A stretch of DNA of 64,000 nt, taken from the NCBI GenBank assembly GCA_029204045.2, contig CM055075.1:20952491-21016490 (forward strand), given 5' to 3'. Numbering within the stretch: the first letter of the stretch is position 1; every line of letters begins with the position of its first letter. Shown here piece after piece: positions 46,354-57,410 of the stretch. The position numbers and the translations under genes were made by a program. The notes under the pieces are model-generated. The model was not told the DNA's origin. It did not search any database and saw only the letters and a program-made list of their open reading frames with translations. Source of the DNA: Tillandsia leiboldiana (taxonomy: Eukaryota; Streptophyta; Magnoliopsida; Poales; Bromeliaceae).

Positions 46354-47266
46354 TCACCCACACCTTATAAGAAATTTCGCCCCCGAAACTTAAATACAAC
46401 TAAGAATCAACAAATGAGGAAAACACTCTGGACGTTAGACTCACGCTACCAGGCGGCTTTGCGTTTCTCAAGATTCTACCTATTGTACTCTCACATAGGG
46501 GCGTGACAGAGGAAAGCCGAAGCCGCATTGCCCAATGCGTGATCTTCATAAACACAACCATCCGTAAGCAGCCGAAAATCGGTTATACCACCGGACGTAA
46601 GATCCCGGATCAGTAGGTCCACCTACCGGAGCTGCCCCCAGGAGAAACACCTCTGGAAGTCCGAGGCATAAGAATTCTTTTATTGACCAATGTCCAAAAC
46701 AATGCCAGAGTTGGTTTGAGAGGCTGCCCTGAGAGTATCCTCAAAAGATGAAAGGGCTACGATTAGAGCATCATCGTAGTAGAGGCATCGTCACGAAGGA
46801 GAAAAGAGAGGCAAAGAAAGCTGTAGAGTAGTGGGTCTATTTATAGGCCGACGAGGAGGAACGAGGCTGACGAGGAGGAACAATAGAATGATAGTCACCC
46901 CTTGGAAGACTACAGCATCTAGTGAAGGAGCGGCGAAGGACGACTTCCACCGAGAATCGAGAAAGGTCGGCACTTGTCCGCGAATCCCTCGGCCAGTGAG
47001 AAAATATCTTGCCAAAGATATGGGGATGATCGTTGAACGTCATCAGATGTGTCAGGAGTTGACTTCAATTTCAACAATTACTCGAATGGTACGTCAGACA
47101 ATTGTCGAGGGGGCAATTGTTAAGATCAGAATTTTGTCACTTAAAGAAGCGACACGTGGCGTGTACCATCAGCTGAAAGCATCAACCAATGAAGGGACAA
47201 GTCAAGCCGAAGAGGATCTGATCCTGATCCAGATCAATCTCAATAGCGTAAGAGCACAGTCTGCGA
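46354..47266. mobile_element. Gypsy internal end plus LTR-like host sequence (B)
   Basis: Second assembly copy of 31223-32131, with the purine tract, the CTATTTATAGG stretch and the TGCGA target duplication (47262-47266). No gene; the frame at 46831-47283 is a shadow without recognisable domains. Confidence 0.55.
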
Positions 47267-48572
47267 TGTTGGGTTATATGTAATAAGGATCTAAATAGGG
47301 GAAGAAACACCTAGAGGGGGGTGAATAGGTGTAAACGTATAAACACTCAAAAATCGTTGCGATAAAAAACCCAATGCGGAAATAAAAATAACACGCAAGA
47401 TTTTTACGTGGAAAACTCCAAACCGGAGTAAAAAACCACGGGACCGATAACACGGCGAAATCCACTAGAATTAAAACACGTACAAGGTGATTTACCGTAC
47501 ACACTTACGACTCAACCTTTTCCATACGCTCCTAGAGGATCTTCTCCGCTCGCTCCACGACGCTTCTCGAATCCACGATCTGCGCCCAACGCCGAATCCA
47601 CGGCGTCCAACGTCGAATCCACGACGTCCGACCGAATCCACGGTCTTCACCCAGTAGCACCCTTCGAATCCACGAACGTGCCTCGCTCCGAATCCACGAG
47701 AGCGGTTGAACCTTGAATCCACAAGGACACGCGAATCCACGCGCCGATTTTGGGGTAAATCGTTGTTTTTTTGGGTGGTGATGATCCGCCGAATACTTAG
47801 ATCAAAGATAGATCGGAAATACCATCTAAGTATTCATTAGTTTGATTCAACTCAAGATGTGAGTATGAAAACCTAGAATCAAACTAATCAATATAGATGA
47901 AGAAACATAGAGTATTCTCTAATGATTTCCTTTCTTCTCTATATGTGGATCTTAGGCCGTAAAAATGATATAGAATATGACGGCTTATTTTCTTTTATCG
48001 GCCTCTTTTTCTTCTTTCTTCTTTTTGTTCTTACCCTAGAAAAGAGTCAGGGTCATTTATAGGTTAGAAACATTGGAAGGAGATAAGAATCAAAAACCTA
48101 ACATTTCTGGAATTTTACCGGACGGCGATCCGGATCGGATTTGGGCGATCCGGATTGCAGTAGCAAGAAAGACGGTTCCAGAAAAAACAACCGTCGTATC
48201 CGGATCGGAATGCCTGATCCGGATCGTTCATACAATTCAGAAAACTCACGTTCGGGAATCCGGATCGTGAGATGCTGCGATCCGGATTGAAGTAATGTAT
48301 GAAACAACAACCTCGGGATCCGGATCGCTGGCTCTGATCCGGATCCTGAACATGTCCGAACACCAGTTTTTGATTTTTATGCTATTAAAGATTCTTCCAG
48401 GTGTTTCTACACTACAAGAAGTATTCGGATCACCAAGAATCTTTAGTTAAACATACCTGATCCTTTTGAATTCTTCTTTCTTGAGATTGAGTTAAATGAT
48501 CCAACTTTCTTCACCTTCAATCTTCAAGACTTGAACCTTTCACGAAACTACGCCAACTCAAATTCCGTATCA
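47267..48572 (-). mobile_element. 3' LTR of copia copy B
   Basis: 1306 bp with palindrome pairs at 48127-48345 and CGAATCCAC repeats at 47567-47740. It has more one-base deletions than the other three LTR copies, including one in the TATA box, consistent with noisy contig-start sequence. Confidence 0.92.
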
Positions 48573-49305
48573 ATCTCCCACTTTGGCGGTTTCGTGACAA
48601 AACACAGATCCACTAAAGAAAATTCAAAAAGATATTTTTGTTGCTATCACCATACAACAAAAATTTACAATGGAGATCCAAAAATTTAAAAACATGAGAT
48701 AAACTCCTAAAACAGACTCTAGACTTAGACATCTGTACTCTCTGCACAAAGAAATCATTCTTGACAAAAAGAGATCGTTAGATACCTCAAGAATATTTAG
48801 CATTTAAAACCTAACAGAGATAGAGTTTATGCTCACCATGACATTGAGTAATTCAGATATGTAATAAGATCACAATCAAACATTGACATATCTTCTAAGC
48901 AATAAAATTCCAAATGTCATAACTTTGCTTTGTTAGTAATCAAACAACTTGTTAGTAATAATACATGTCCAAATAGTTAGCCGAATAGTTAGTAGGAACA
49001 TGCAACAAATCTCAAGATAAAAACCAAAGTTGTGATACTTACCCTTCACCAAAGTCAAAGTTGAAGTGATACTTACCTTGATGTTCACACATTCACATCA
49101 TCATTGTTCAAGTTCTCTCTAAACTCTCTCCCCCTTTTTGTCACAAACAAAGCCAAAATTACCAAAAATTTAAGGAGAGTTAAAAATTTCAAAAATTGTT
49201 CCGAAATGTAAGAACTAGAACTAAGAGTTAGTCCTAAAAAAACTGAACTAAAATCTAAAAAGATAAAATCCTGCATAAATCTGCACAAAATTGTTAAAGC
49301 ACAAC
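48573..49305 (-). other. 3' non-coding region of copia copy B
   Basis: Polypurine tract AAAGTGGGAGAT next to the LTR at 48573-48589, and a second GGGGGAGAG motif near 49125-49145. Otherwise AT-rich without genes. Confidence 0.7.
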
Positions 49306-50688
49306 TTAGTTATCCGAGTCTGAGTCCTCAGACGTACTATATCCCATCTTAGTGAACATGTTCTTGATCAATTTCCTCATTGAATTTACTTTCTTGGTCA
49401 ATGTAATTTGGGATGCCGTTATGATCTCGAGTTCTTCAGACATTCGCCTTTGTTCTGATGCTTGTTGAGACGGTGAGGCCGAGGTGCCGACACAAGGTTT
49501 CTTTCCAGTGGAATGTGTCGGAGTAACATGTGGTAATTTGTGAAGTGACTTCACAATCGTTGACTCATCTATCATCCCCCAACAGTGTTGATAAGATGTC
49601 GAGCTTATATCAATGTCAAACTTTTGTAATATCCTCATGATGATTAACGGAAACGGAAGTCGCTCAGAAGGATGAGGATGCACAATATATCTTGACATTC
49701 TATTCCAAATTATGTAGGGATATTCATGTTCAATCCTACAGCCTCAGAGGGATGACCTAAGAGATATAGGAACAGCAGTCTCTCCCATCTCACGACCTTA
49801 GTCTGCATGTTAGGTAGAATGTTGTAACACGTGATGAAATTTAGAAATCGGTACTCCAGTCGAAGATGTTTGGATTTTACACTTTACCATTAGCTGATTT
49901 CGTTCCTTCCAAACAAATTTTATCTATCACTGTTTGCCACAAGGCATTCGTCAAACTTCGTCCTTTCAAAAAGTTGAGTCCCGATGTGTTAGATTCCATT
50001 CCAAGGACTTCGCCAATTAGCTACGGAGTGATTTTAAGTTTCATCCCTTGGATATTGTATAGAAATGCATTGATCCATTTTCATCTTCTCGAAGATGTCT
50101 TGCATTCGTGTAAAAGGTTCTTACACGATACAAACAATACCCAAGTAGTTCGGGGAATCGGCAGACTTGGATGAGATTAGCTTGCTCAATCAAGGTTCCA
50201 AACTCAGGTGAGTGATTTCGGAGAGCTTCAATGTTGACATGACGTTCACCGATGCATTCACGACGTTCAAACGCTCGAAGGCGATCCATGCTGACGAACA
50301 CTCCTTCCACGCGAGGCGGGGAGTCAGGAACTATCGGCGTGTTAATATCAGCGTCTCGTCGTAGTCCAAAGCGTCTAGTTACTCGTTTTCTTTTCACAGA
50401 GATGGTTGGTTTAGCCATAGGCGCTTTTCCTTTGTCCATGGGTGCCTTTCCTTTTGATCCATCGGAAGCTTTTCCTTTTGAACCATCAGACGCCTTTTGT
50501 TCAGTCAATGAGTCATCATCATCTGTCAATTCAGTCCAATCTACCTCTTGACAATCTGCTTCCACTTCTGTGTCACTGATCAGAAGAAACTCACCTTTTT
50601 GTTGTGTTTTCTTAGCTCTCTTTAATTTGTTTGTGGCCCGAGTGTGCACTATTGTGACCAACAAAAGAATGATCCATGAGAATTCCAT
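49306..50688 (-). pseudogene. ORF3 of copia copy B (TAG plus frameshifts)
   Basis: Same gene as 34181-35566, with the ATG at 50688. It shows the same in-frame TAG (near 50021) and lacks single bases at three homopolymers relative to copy A (near 50055, 49885 and 49717), which break the frame. The N-terminal 220 codons are intact. I read the gaps as sequencing errors because copy A is open there. Confidence 0.7.
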
Positions 50689-50718
50689 TGATCCAAATGC
50701 CTTAAGAAGATTGAAGTC

Positions 50719-51101
50719 CTGTGAAGACCAACTCAAGAACACAGGAGAAATTGTTAATTTTTAAAGATTTGAAAAATTGTACCCAAACAATCATAATCAT
50801 GTAGAGAGACTAAGAATCAAATTAGTTTTGCAAAAGGACTTTTAAAAATAGATCAATTGCATGATTTTCGAAAATCCTTATTATATGCCCTAAAACCGAA
50901 ATTTTAGAAATCGAAGCCTAAAAATCCGTTAATCAGGAGAATACCTAGCATATAATCAAAACTAATCTACCCAGAGTTCTTATTTCAAAAGAAATTTGAT
51001 CAAAAACCATCCACAAACGAAATCGATCCAAGAAATTCATCACGTTTGAGGAGGAAAAAGAAAAACGGTGAAAAACCGAGATTTTGATCAATAAAACTTA
51101 C
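50719..51101 (-). other. Probable 5'-UTR intron of ORF3 (B)
   Basis: GTAAGT donor at 51101 and TTCACAG acceptor at 50719, 383 bases, T-rich, same as copy A. Confidence 0.55.
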
Positions 51102-51236
51102 TTGTATTCAAAGAACTTGAGTTTGGAAAGCTCCAAGGTGCAATAGTTCTAGAGAGAGAGGCTCTAGAGACTTGAGAACAAAAGATTAAGGTAAAAGAAA
51201 TCAAAACCCTCTTGTTCTTAATAAAACCCTAGCCGT

Positions 51237-51328
51237 GATCCGGATCGGATCGAGATTTCGATCCGGATCGGCCAGCCGCAGGAAGAAGCCTGCGTTCGGG
51301 ATCCGGATCAGCTTGCCCGATCCGGATC
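51237..51328. promoter_or_regulatory. Two paired GATCCGGATC palindromes upstream of ORF3 (B)
   Basis: Same arrangement as 36115-36206 in copy A, upstream of the putative leader exon and intron of ORF3. The rest of the pol-ORF3 spacer (51329-52262) is AT-rich with no recognisable domain. Confidence 0.75.
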
Positions 51329-52262
51329 GGCTCCAACTTTTTCTTCAGAAAAATTTAGAAAACTTTCATAAGATCCAGAAAAAGTATGTAAGCACAATTG
51401 TGTATCAACTTTAAACAAAAACATCGTTTCATACAACAAGAATTAGATTATGCCAAATCTATCAATAATATCCAAAAATGAAACGAGAATTTACAAAAAT
51501 TAAATCCCTTAAAGTTGAACACCTTCAATTACATCTAACTTGATCTTATGAGTAATGCCTTTATCAAATCATCAGTTCGGTAAAGAAAATGAAATACACA
51601 GATCAATAGATGTTTGAAATCCCAAATATGGTAGATAATTTATCTAGACAATCTGTTGAAGAGAGTGGCTCTTTGAGCATCTTTCTTTAAAATCCCACCT
51701 TATACCAACCTTGAAATTTGACGGAGTCAAGTATTTCAACATGAATTTATTTAATCAAAAATTGAACAACCATGCTTGGTATACATGTGGTAGCTGCACA
51801 CAATACTCGGACGACCGAGGTGGTAGCTCTTTCCTCCATGTGGTGGTAGTTTTCACACTCCTCATTGGGATGTAACTCTTTCCACATCTTTTGAGCATTT
51901 TACATTTCTTTGACTCCCCCTCAATTGGCTATCAATTATTTAAGATATAAAGTATTCAACCAAAAATTGATCTCGATTTCATACTCGACTAAGCAGTCAA
52001 ATAAGATAATGACTATACCAAGAGATCATTGAGAGAGAAATTGACTTTGATCACTTAGAAGATGATTTAATTAACATAAATGACCATTGCAACAGTGAAA
52101 TATTATGATGGCAAAAGCATAATAAATTTCTAAATGTGCGAAAAGATGCAATTAAAGTCAATTATGATCTATGCTCAATTAATGTCCTATGTACAAACAT
52201 AGATAATGAACAAAACAAAACAAAAACAAAACCTATCCTAAGCAAAGGTTTCAAAAAGAAGT

Positions 52263-53942
52263 TTATTTCAAGGAAAGCATTCCAATTGCTTTTCGCAAAT
52301 GAATAAAACGTTTTTGATCCAAAGGTTTTGTTAAAATGTCAGCTAATTGATCCTCAGTTGAAATATATGAAAGTTGAAGAGTATTTGATTCAACTAGCTC
52401 TCTAAGAAAATGATATCTAAGTTCAATATGTTTTGTTCTAGAGTGCAACACAGGGTTTTTAGAAATGTTAATTGCACTTGTGTTGTCATAAAGAATTGTT
52501 ACCGAAGATGCTGAAATCCGGAAGTCGCTCAACACACTTTTCATCCAAATGAGTTGGGTTGAACAACTACCCGCTGCAATGTATTCCGCTTCAGCAGTCG
52601 AGAGTGCAATGCAATTCTGCTTTTTACTGTGCCATGCAACAAGGCAATGGCCAAGATAGAAGCATGCACCACTCGTGCTTTTCCGATCATCCACTGATCC
52701 TGCCCAATCGGCATCTGAGTATCCAACAATATCCAAACTAGTTCCCATAGGATACCAAATTCCGAAATTAATTGATCCTTTGATGTACCGGATGATCCTT
52801 TTCACCGCTTTCAGGTGAACCTCCTTTGGTGCTGATTGATATCTCGCGCAAATCCCAACACTAAAGGATATATCCGGGCGACTAGCCGTGAGGCAAAGTA
52901 GACTTCCAATCATACTTCGATACAGTTTCTCGTCTACATTCTCACTATGTGATTCACTTCCAAGTCCCTTGTGGCTAGTTCCCATTGGAGTCGGAAAATC
53001 CTTCGAATTTTCTAAGTCAAACTTTTTAACCAACTCCATTGCATACTTGGATTGACTCAAGTGAATACCTTCATCATTTTGTTTAATTTGCAATCCAAGG
53101 AAATACGTCAATTCGCCCATCATGGACATCTCAAATTCGCTTTCCATGGTCTCCGCGAATTTAGAAGCATCATTATCTCTTGTTGCGCCAAATACAATGT
53201 CATCGACATAGATTTGTGCTACAATGAAATTGCTTTGATAATGCTTCACAAAGAGAGTCCTGTCAGCTCCCCCTCGAGTATAGCCCTTCTCCAAAAGGTG
53301 CTTTGTCAACCTTTCGTACCATGCTCGCGGTGCTTGTTTCAGACCGTAAAGAGCCTTTTTCAAACGAAAAACATGGTTAGGTTGTTTATGATCTACAAAA
53401 CCTTTCGGTTGAGCCACATAAACTTCCTCATTTAAAAAATCATTTAGAAACGCGCTCTTAACGTCCATTTGAAATAATTTGATTTTAAAATGACAAGCAA
53501 TAGCAAATAGTATACGAATGGACTCGAGTCTAGCTACAGGGGCGAATGTTTCATCAAAGTCTATACCTTCTACTTGAGAGTAGCCTTGAGCAACTAATCG
53601 TGCCTTGTTCCTGATGATAGTACCATCCTCATTTTTCTTGTTCTTGAAAATCCATTTGGTACCTATCACATTATGTTGCTTTGGAGGCTTCGTTAATTCC
53701 CAGACTTTGTTTCGCTCAAATTGATGGAGCTCTTCCTGCATTGCTTTAATCCAGTAGTCATCCTGAAGAGCTTCATCTATGTTCTTTGGTTCGATTAAAC
53801 ATACGTAGCAAGCGAATCCACAAACCAACTGCCTCTGAGTTCTAACTCCTTGTGGATCTCCAATAATATTCGATTCCGGATGATCCTTGGAGATTCGTAA
53901 CGTTTGTTGAAACGGAGTACTCGGAGGTATATGAGATGATTC
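52263..53942 (-). CDS. pol: copia pol: reverse transcriptase and RNase H
   Basis: 559 codons in the same frame as the upstream ORF, separated from it only by TAG 53943-53945. It ends in TAA at 52263. In the 521-residue part numbered from 53828, the RT domain (RVT_2 type) has WIFKNKKNEDG at 59-69, KARLVAQG at 75-82, catalytic Asp in FQMDVKSAFLN at 122, YGLKQAPRAW at 161-170 and catalytic YVDD at 207-210. RNase H follows, with SDADWAGSVDDRKSTSG and ALSTAEAEYIAAG. All expected catalytic motifs are present. RT copies the element RNA into DNA in cytoplasmic particles; RNase H removes the RNA strand. As written it has no start of its own, so it depends on readthrough or represents a one-codon mutation. 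Confidence 0.93.
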   Translation of the reverse strand, partial: ESSHIPPSTPFQQTLRISKDHPESNIIGDPQGVRTQRQLVCGFACYVCLIEPKNIDEALQDDYWIKAMQEELHQFERNKVWELTKPPKQHNVIGTKWIFKNKKNEDGTIIRNKARLVAQGYSQVEGIDFDETFAPVARLESIRILFAIACHFKIKLFQMDVKSAFLNDFLNEEVYVAQPKGFVDHKQPNHVFRLKKALYGLKQAPRAWYERLTKHLLEKGYTRGGADRTLFVKHYQSNFIVAQIYVDDIVFGATRDNDASKFAETMESEFEMSMMGELTYFLGLQIKQNDEGIHLSQSKYAMELVKKFDLENSKDFPTPMGTSHKGLGSESHSENVDEKLYRSMIGSLLCLTASRPDISFSVGICARYQSAPKEVHLKAVKRIIRYIKGSINFGIWYPMGTSLDIVGYSDADWAGSVDDRKSTSGACFYLGHCLVAWHSKKQNCIALSTAEAEYIAAGSCSTQLIWMKSVLSDFRISASSVTILYDNTSAINISKNPVLHSRTKHIELRYHFLRELVESNTLQLSYISTEDQLADILTKPLDQKRFIHLRKAIGMLSLK

Positions 53943-56900
53943 CTACACATCAGATAAACTTGAAGAACCATTAGATGCATCATTAATATTGAAAGTATTA
54001 TTATGAGAAGATGCAATGGCAGGTGAATCATCATCTAGAGAGATATCGAGGGTAGATTTTTCAGATCCAAAGTGAAAAGCTTCATCTACTTTAACATTTA
54101 TAGATTCTACGATCGTCTTAGATTCCAAGTTAAATACTCGATATGCTCTACTAGTTGTAGAATACCCCAAGAATATCCCTTCGTCACTTCGAGAGTCAAA
54201 CTTTCCAAGATTTTCACGGTCACGTAAAATGTAACACCGACTCCCGAAGATGCGAAAATATTTGATGTTGGGTTTTCTACCACACCATAGTTCATATGGT
54301 GTATTTAACGTTCCCGGGCGGAAATAAACTCGATTAATTACATAGATTGCAGTGTTCACAGCTTCAGCCCAAAAATGTAGCGGTAAATTCCGGCTGTGAA
54401 GCATAACACGTGCCATCTCTTGAACAACCCTGTTTTTGCGCTCGACAACACCATTCTGTTGAGGTGTATAGGGTGCAGAGAATTCATGCTTAATACCGTT
54501 TGAAGTGCAAAAGTCAATGAATTTAGAGTTAACGAATTCTCCACCTCTATCACTTCTAACACGAATGATCTTTTCATTCTTTTCAATCATAATACGAAGG
54601 CAAATCTCGTGAAAAGAATCAAAAGTATCAGCTTTCTCTTTTAAAAATACTACCCAAGAATACCGAGAGAAATCATCAATCATCAAGAAAATATACCATT
54701 TACCTCCCAAAGATGGTTGACGAGTTGGCCCCATTAAATCCATGTGTAAAAGTTCTAAAGGTCGTTTTGTACCAACGTGGTTCAAGTTCTTGTGTGCAGT
54801 CCTGGACTGTTTTCCCTTTTGGCAACCACCACACACAATGTTTTGTTTAAATAAAAGTTTTGGAACCCCCTTGACCACGTCCTTGTTTGAAATTCTAGCA
54901 AGTTCCTTAAAATTTATGTGACCTAGCCTTTCATGCCAAATTGTTTCATTAATCAAAGAAACTAGATTACATTTTTCTGAAATTTTATTAGGAACAACAT
55001 AGCAATTGTTTTCAGATCTAACCCCTTTTAAAAAGAAGACATGGTCCTTATCAGTTACAACACATTCAACAGATGAAAAGTTAACTGAAAAACCATTGTC
55101 GCAAAGTTGACTTATGCTTATGAGGTTAGTCTTAAGACCATCAACAAATAACACATTATTTAGAACCGGGCCATCTGGAATAGCTACTGTTCCTTTTCCA
55201 ACAATTTTGGAAGATCGACCGTCTCCGAAAACAACGAGTCCTCTGGAGATTTTCTCAAGATTTTGAAAACTATTTTTGTCACCGGTCATGTGACGGGAAC
55301 ACCCGCTATCCAGATACCAAGACGAACTATCATATGCATGCAAGGAAACATTGGTAACAAGACAAGGAAAGATTTCACCTTTGCGCACCCAAACCTTTTT
55401 GGAATGCGTCGGTAATGGTCGTGAAGTTATATGCCTAGGTGAAAGCGTCTTGTTAAAACGATTGCTGCTCCTTGATGAAGTCGTCTTGCGCGGTAAACTA
55501 CCAAGGTTCTTTTCCTTCAATTGATTTGCAATTGATTTCCGAGGAATCACCTTTGTGGTAGTCATTGCAAGAGGTGTTTGAGGTGAGCGTTTGACTCCCG
55601 TCTTGCAATATCTTCTTATGTGCCCTGAAACACCACAACGAAAACATACCTTAGATCTTGACGATCCCAAAGAGGATGAAGTAGGTTTGTTGTCGTTGTT
55701 TGTCTTGAATTCCGATGTCGGAGGAGGAGATACCGACTGAGGCACAAAAACTGTCCCACTCGAACTTGGACTGTTTCCAGTTTGAGTGTACCCGAGGCCG
55801 AACCGATTTGTTTGACCAAGACCAAGAAGCCTATCCAACTTACTCCTTCCTGAAGAGAATCGCTGCAAGTCATCCTTGAGTTGGAAAATGGTCTTTGTCA
55901 TTTTCAGGTTATCCTGTCGAGCCTCGTTGTAGAGCTTTGAGAAGTGATCCGCTTTATCCACCAGATTTGTATGTTCCTTCTCAAAAAGCTCATTGGACTC
56001 TTGAAGGGAAACATTTACTTTTATCAGATTTTCCCTTTCCACTTCAAGAGCGTTTGAGAGAGAAGTTGCCCTTTTTGCTTCTTCTTCGAGATCATGCAAT
56101 CTCCCTCTCAAACTCTTGTTTTGCTTAGCCACTTTCTTTGAATCCCTCAAAAGTCTGTGGTAGGCTAGAGCAAAATCTTCACCTTCCGAATTATCCGATT
56201 CGTTGTCCGTTGCAATCTTTTCAACAGTGGAGTTGGACAATGACTCGGACGTACTTGCCATGAAGCACATGAAGGGTGAAGATGTGGACGCGTGGAATGC
56301 CGTGGTGCTCTTTTCTTCATCACTTGAAGACGACTCATTTGACGTTGAGTTGTCATCCCAAGTGACGACTTGCATCGCCTTCTTCTTTGCCGGATACTTG
56401 TTGGGACACTCCGTTGCAATGTGGCCGTAGCCTCGACATTTGAAGCATTGTAGTTGTCCCTCTGAACTTTTCTTATCCTTTGAGAAGTTCTCTTGCTTTC
56501 TTGACTTGTAACTTGAAGTACCCTTGCCTTTGTTCGACTTTCTAAAGGATGGAGATTTACTTGAATTACCCCTTCGAAAGTTGCGGCGAAACTTCCTTGT
56601 CAAGAGAGCGAGCTGCTTCTCAAATTCCTCCATAGAAAGGTTCTCGTCATCGTCTGAGGAGGATGTATCCGCGTCTTCTTCCTTAGTTGTTTTCAACGCA
56701 TAACCTGAAGACTTAGAAGAGGATGCTTTTCCAGAAGAATTGTTAGTAGTAAATGTCATTTCATATGTTTGTAATGAACCAACTAATTCTTCTACACGCA
56801 TTTCGTCCGGGTGTTTAATAGTTTCAATGGCTGTAACCTTTGGGCGAAATCGTTCAGGAAGAGTTCTTAAGATCTTTCTTACAACCTTAAATTCTGGAAT

Positions 56901-57377
56901 CTTCTCTCCCAGGTTAGCATATGAGTTTACGATGTCTTGCAATTGTGTATAGTAGCCCGTGAAAGATTCATTTTCTGCCATCAAGATAGAGTCAAACTTG
57001 CTCGTAAGCATTTGCAGTTTCTGAATCTTCACGAGGTTAGTTCCCTCATGTGTAACCTGAAGAACATCCCAGATTTCTTTCGCAGTCTCACATGCCGAGA
57101 CGCGAGAGAATTCAGTTTGAGATAAGGCATTAAAAATAGCATTAATTCCCTTGCCATTGTAAGAAGATGAATCTAACTCTTCCTTGGTCCATTTCGACCT
57201 AGGTTTTAAGGTGCGAACATCAGAGATAATTTCAGTTGGATTAGTCCATCCTAATTCAATTGATTGCCACACCCTTTCGTCGATGGAAATTAAAAAGGCT
57301 TTCATCCGTACTTTCCAGTACGCATAATTTGTTCCATCAAAGAAAGGGGGTCGATTGATGTTTCCACCTTCAACCAT
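53943..57377 (-). CDS. gag-pol: copia gag-protease-integrase polyprotein
   Basis: 1144 residues from ATG 57377, 20 bases after the primer-binding site, to TAG 53943. Gag occupies about 1-660. It has a DUF4219/UBN2-type capsid (MVEGGNINRPPFFDGTNYAY..), zinc knuckle 1 (C311, C314, H319, C324), a long coiled coil (about 405-505) and zinc knuckle 2 (C578, C581, H586, C591). The aspartic protease active site is D690-S-G. Integrase has the zinc-binding H815, H820, C849, C852 and the catalytic D880, D943 and E979, the last two 35 residues apart as usual. The large gag with coiled coil and KLDRLLG..GLGY motif is typical of Sirevirus-type copia elements. The product would build particles, cleave itself and insert the DNA copy. 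The TAG falls in the variable linker between integrase and RT. Confidence 0.95.
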   Translation of the reverse strand: MVEGGNINRPPFFDGTNYAYWKVRMKAFLISIDERVWQSIELGWTNPTEIISDVRTLKPRSKWTKEELDSSSYNGKGINAIFNALSQTEFSRVSACETAKEIWDVLQVTHEGTNLVKIQKLQMLTSKFDSILMAENESFTGYYTQLQDIVNSYANLGEKIPEFKVVRKILRTLPERFRPKVTAIETIKHPDEMRVEELVGSLQTYEMTFTTNNSSGKASSSKSSGYALKTTKEEDADTSSSDDDENLSMEEFEKQLALLTRKFRRNFRRGNSSKSPSFRKSNKGKGTSSYKSRKQENFSKDKKSSEGQLQCFKCRGYGHIATECPNKYPAKKKAMQVVTWDDNSTSNESSSSDEEKSTTAFHASTSSPFMCFMASTSESLSNSTVEKIATDNESDNSEGEDFALAYHRLLRDSKKVAKQNKSLRGRLHDLEEEAKRATSLSNALEVERENLIKVNVSLQESNELFEKEHTNLVDKADHFSKLYNEARQDNLKMTKTIFQLKDDLQRFSSGRSKLDRLLGLGQTNRFGLGYTQTGNSPSSSGTVFVPQSVSPPPTSEFKTNNDNKPTSSSLGSSRSKVCFRCGVSGHIRRYCKTGVKRSPQTPLAMTTTKVIPRKSIANQLKEKNLGSLPRKTTSSRSSNRFNKTLSPRHITSRPLPTHSKKVWVRKGEIFPCLVTNVSLHAYDSSSWYLDSGCSRHMTGDKNSFQNLEKISRGLVVFGDGRSSKIVGKGTVAIPDGPVLNNVLFVDGLKTNLISISQLCDNGFSVNFSSVECVVTDKDHVFFLKGVRSENNCYVVPNKISEKCNLVSLINETIWHERLGHINFKELARISNKDVVKGVPKLLFKQNIVCGGCQKGKQSRTAHKNLNHVGTKRPLELLHMDLMGPTRQPSLGGKWYIFLMIDDFSRYSWVVFLKEKADTFDSFHEICLRIMIEKNEKIIRVRSDRGGEFVNSKFIDFCTSNGIKHEFSAPYTPQQNGVVERKNRVVQEMARVMLHSRNLPLHFWAEAVNTAIYVINRVYFRPGTLNTPYELWCGRKPNIKYFRIFGSRCYILRDRENLGKFDSRSDEGIFLGYSTTSRAYRVFNLESKTIVESINVKVDEAFHFGSEKSTLDISLDDDSPAIASSHNNTFNINDASNGSSSLSDV

Positions 57378-57396
57378 TGTTTACAACCCTATTCCC

Positions 57397-57408
57397 GCTC
57401 TGATACCA
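57397..57408 (-). other. Primer-binding site, tRNA-iMet (copia B)
   Basis: TGGTATCAGAGC on the element strand, two bases from the 5' LTR. Confidence 0.93.
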
Positions 57409-57410
57409 CT

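Noticed and set aside
46831..47283. 150-residue plus-strand frame next to the copia element
   Set aside because: Not open in the matching sequence of the first block (31700-32131); no domain.
53943..53945. Programmed TAG readthrough between integrase and RT
   Set aside because: Context is GTG TAG GAA, without the CAR-YYA motif of known readthrough sites. A single C-to-T change is simpler. Not excluded.
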